A DNA stretch of 8,399 nucleotides from the NCBI GenBank assembly GCA_944393275.1, contig CALXZQ010000049.1, positions 1 to 8,399 of the forward strand, in the 5' to 3' direction. The notes below the pieces were generated by a model, which worked only from the letters and a program-made list of their open reading frames with translations, did no database searches and had not been told where the DNA came from. This document shows, piece after piece, positions 6,728-8,399 of this stretch. A program made the position numbers and the translations under genes. Each line of letters begins with the position of its first letter. Position 1 is the first letter of the stretch. This stretch comes from an uncultured Clostridia bacterium. GTDB lineage: Bacteria > Bacillota > Clostridia > TANB77 > CAG-508.

Positions 6728-7618
6728 ATGGAAAAAAGGGTTGAAGAAATAGCCGAAGAAGAAAATAAAGTGAAGAATAAAAAAAGTAAAGGTTTTACAA
6801 TAGCAGGTATTTCTATATGGATAATCTTTGCATATTTTATAATATATAGTGTATTAGGCTATGTAATAGAAACATTATTTGGATTATTAACAAAAGGAGT
6901 AATAGAAAGCAGAAAAAGTTTTATTATAGGGCCATTCTGCGCAATATATGGACTGGGCGCAGTGTCTATGATATTACCACTTCAACATTTTAAAAAGAAT
7001 AATTATACATTATTCTTTGGAGGATATATAATAGGTTCTATAGTTGAATACATTATTAGTGTATTTGGAGAAGTTGTCCTTCACGTTAAATGGTGGGATT
7101 ATTCAGGAGAACCATTAAATATTAATGGGAGAATATGTGCATTCTATTCCTTGTTTTGGGGAATATTAGCAATTTACCTAATATCATATGTAAATGTAAA
7201 AGTAGATAAATTAATTGATAAATTAAAAGAGGTATTTAAGAATAAAACAAAATTGCTGCGAGGGATAGTAAGTGCAATGATAGTCTTTTTATTTATAGAT
7301 TGTATATATACGGCCATAGCATTGCAGTTATTTTATGTTAGACTTCAAAAAAATTATAATCTAGAACTTCAAGGTATAGAAAAATATGCACAGACTTATA
7401 CTACATTATATGAAAATAATAAATATGTGAGAAATTATGTAGACAAATATTTAAATGATGAAGTAATGCTAAGAACATTTCCAAACCTAAGAGTATTAGA
7501 CAAAGATGGAAATATGATATATATAGATAGTGTTATAAAAACGATATCACCATACTATATTAAAGTATTTGAGCCAAGAGAAAAATTGGAAGCACTAGAG
7601 GAAAGATATAATAATTAA
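6728..7618 (+). CDS. CmpB-type multi-pass membrane protein with C-terminal soluble extension (PF06541)
   Basis: A 296-aa paralogue of the divergent gene at 5986-6564. The N-terminal 22 residues are charged and cytosolic-looking (MEKRVEEIAEEENKVKNKKS). They are followed by about five membrane segments at roughly 26-50, 67-84, 92-116, 136-154 and 178-200. Family motifs are VLGYVIET at 42-49, FIIGPFCAIYGLGA at 65-78, VEYI at 106-109, KWWDY at 121-125 and NINGRICAFYSLFWG at 131-145. Residues about 205-296 form an extra charged domain, including NDEVMLRTFPNLRVLDKDGNM, that the shorter paralogue lacks. The ATG follows AAGGAG with a good spacer and lies about 20 nt after the predicted transcription start. 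No ABC ATPase is adjacent, so the 'ABC permease' label is unproven. Its stop codon is part of the hairpin that separates it from the convergent M15 peptidase gene. Confidence 0.87.
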   Translation: MEKRVEEIAEEENKVKNKKSKGFTIAGISIWIIFAYFIIYSVLGYVIETLFGLLTKGVIESRKSFIIGPFCAIYGLGAVSMILPLQHFKKNNYTLFFGGYIIGSIVEYIISVFGEVVLHVKWWDYSGEPLNINGRICAFYSLFWGILAIYLISYVNVKVDKLIDKLKEVFKNKTKLLRGIVSAMIVFLFIDCIYTAIALQLFYVRLQKNYNLELQGIEKYAQTYTTLYENNKYVRNYVDKYLNDEVMLRTFPNLRVLDKDGNMIYIDSVIKTISPYYIKVFEPREKLEALEERYNN

Positions 7619-7650
7619 ATAAGATTTTGCAAAAAACAAAATCTTATTTA
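7616..7650. terminator. Hairpin between convergent genes, probable bidirectional terminator
   Basis: TAAATAAGATTTTG at 7616-7629 pairs perfectly with CAAAATCTTATTTA at 7637-7650, a 14-bp stem with a 7-nt loop. The stem includes the TAA stop of the membrane-protein gene and lies 4 nt from the stop of the convergent M15 gene. The T-rich ends of the stem serve as the tract in either direction. With no long unpaired T run outside the stem, its strength is uncertain. Confidence 0.75.
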
Positions 7651-7654
7651 AAAC

Positions 7655-8332
7655 CTAATTTATAGTAGTAGAAGTAGCACCACGACCTACAACATCTTCT
7701 TGAAGTGAACGCCAAGTATTACAACCAACTATACCATCTACAGCTAATCCACGAGATTGTTGGTAGTTTCTTACAGCATTCTGAGTAGCAGCTCCAAAGA
7801 TACCATCTAATCCACCAGTTGGGTAGCCTAATGTATTTAAGTCATCTTGTGCAATTAAAACATAGGTACTTATACTACCTCGCCTTATTAACGGAAAACC
7901 GCCAGTTGAACATGCAGGAGATCCAAATCTCTTATCAAAATGAACCCAAGTTGGTGTAAGAGATAATGGCTCAACAAAACTCCAAATTCCAGTACTAGCA
8001 ACTTGCCAAATTCTATTTCGTTGTGCTTGAGACAACCTTTGACCAACATCAAATGCAACACCTGCATAATGCTGACTCTGGTTTCCATGCCCACCCTCAT
8101 ATGGTCTTTTAAAAGCATACCCTACAGGAATAGGTCCACCATAAAGACTTCTTTGTCTATTCCAACTTTGCATAGCTCTTTTGGTAGTCCATAAGATATT
8201 GCTTCTACTAGAACCTCTGAATTCTCGAACAGTTAATGTTCTATCGGTAATATAAGGCATAGCTTCACTTTCACCTCTATAGTAATTTTCCATTCTATCA
8301 GAATCATTATTAAATACAATTATTCTTGCCAT
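7655..8332 (-). CDS. M15-family peptidoglycan peptidase with C-terminal peptidoglycan-binding domain, no signal peptide
   Basis: A predicted zinc D-Ala-D-Ala carboxypeptidase or endopeptidase of the M15 family that would cut peptide stems of peptidoglycan. The 225-aa product has the M15 core at about 30-135. Its metal site is HYAGVAFD (His88 and Asp95, the HxxGxAxD motif) and WVHFD (His131), with Glu121 a candidate catalytic base. A PG_binding_1 domain follows at about 155-213, with LDGIFGAATQNAV and LAVDGIVGCNTW. The N-terminus (MARIIVFNN) is neither hydrophobic nor membrane-spanning, so there is no signal peptide. ATG 8332 is chosen over an in-frame ATG at 8374 because AAAGGAG lies 7 nt upstream of it (8340-8346 on +), and the extra 14 residues would begin upstream of the putative promoter's transcription start. 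Its G+C is visibly higher than that of its neighbours. Function in sporulation or mother-cell lysis is inferred from the promoter and missing leader; a phage-like endolysin is the alternative. Confidence 0.85.
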   Translation of the reverse strand: MARIIVFNNDSDRMENYYRGESEAMPYITDRTLTVREFRGSSRSNILWTTKRAMQSWNRQRSLYGGPIPVGYAFKRPYEGGHGNQSQHYAGVAFDVGQRLSQAQRNRIWQVASTGIWSFVEPLSLTPTWVHFDKRFGSPACSTGGFPLIRRGSISTYVLIAQDDLNTLGYPTGGLDGIFGAATQNAVRNYQQSRGLAVDGIVGCNTWRSLQEDVVGRGATSTTIN

Positions 8333-8351
8333 AAAATAACTCCTTTCATTG

Positions 8352-8378
8352 TATAATATGAAAGAAAAAAACAAAAGT
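8352..8378 (-). promoter_or_regulatory. Candidate sigma-K (mother-cell) promoter of the M15 peptidase gene
   Basis: On the minus strand, AC (8377-8378 on +) is followed after exactly 16 bp by CATATTATA (8352-8360 on +). This matches the Bacillus subtilis sigma-K pattern AC-N16-CATANNNTA. The -10 box ends only 5 bp before the AAAGGAG ribosome binding site, giving a very short leader. A good sigma-A alternative is not visible: the best -35 match is poor. The motif is short, so chance is possible. Confidence 0.5.
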
Positions 8379-8387
8379 TGAAATATA

Positions 8388-8395
8388 AAGGGAGG
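8388..8395 (+). promoter_or_regulatory. Shine-Dalgarno site of a probable rightward gene starting beyond the window
   Basis: AAGGGAGG near the right edge is a near-ideal ribosome binding site on the + strand, with no start codon before the sequence ends at 8399. A + strand TATAAT at 8352-8357 could be its -10 box, although no good -35 lies 16-18 bp upstream. The gene itself is not visible. Confidence 0.45.
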
Positions 8396-8399
8396 TTTT

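Noticed and set aside
5986..7618. Complete ABC transporter operon
   Set aside because: The PF06541 name suggests a permease, but no ATP-binding subunit with Walker A and ABC signature motifs and no substrate-binding protein is encoded nearby.
7888..8194. Open frames at 7888-8118 (minus) and 8003-8194 (plus)
   Set aside because: Both fall wholly inside the M15 peptidase gene, whose zinc motifs and peptidoglycan-binding domain prove its frame.

Overview
The window reads as chromosomal DNA from an anaerobic, low-GC Bacillota, most likely class Clostridia. The evidence is strongly A/T-biased codon use, strong AGGAGG-type Shine-Dalgarno sites, the order Asp23-family gene, cmk, plsC, rpsA, and a divergent pair of CmpB-type membrane proteins of a kind common in gut Clostridia. 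I cannot name a genus. Coding density is high and the longest gap without a gene is about 163 bases. I see no tRNA, rRNA, CRISPR array, insertion sequence or prophage gene.

Left part (1-1615, + strand): the 3' end of an Asp23/Gls24-family gene, cytidylate kinase (cmk) and a PlsC-type acyltransferase lie in a tight run with 1-nt and 12-nt gaps, so they are probably one transcript. Middle part (1719-5937, + strand): a four-domain ribosomal protein S1 homologue (rpsA), the ribosome-associated GTPase TypA/BipA, an O-methyltransferase resembling the tRNA wobble-uridine enzyme TrmR, and a HAD phosphatase. This is a translation-centred operon. It is preceded by an exact-consensus sigma-A promoter (TTGACA, 17 bp, TATAAT) inside the last codons of plsC. 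A perfect 9-bp hairpin follows almost at the transcription start. The operon ends at a strong intrinsic terminator at 5947-5983.

Right part (5986-8399): two paralogous PF06541-type (CmpB) multi-pass membrane proteins are transcribed away from each other. Each has its own near-consensus extended -10 promoter, and an imperfect 20-bp palindrome lies between the two -35 boxes. The rightward paralogue carries an extra C-terminal soluble domain and converges on a minus-strand gene for an M15 metallopeptidase with a C-terminal peptidoglycan-binding domain. That enzyme has no signal peptide, its base composition is richer in G+C than its neighbours, and a match to the mother-cell sigma-K promoter consensus lies just upstream. 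It may therefore act in late sporulation or mother-cell lysis. A Shine-Dalgarno site at the right edge suggests that another rightward gene starts just outside the window.

Most genes are conserved housekeeping genes. I see no clear new defence or mobile system. The points most worth a second look are the rpsA promoter with its initiating hairpin, the divergent CmpB pair with a candidate shared operator, and the putative sigma-K-driven leaderless wall hydrolase.
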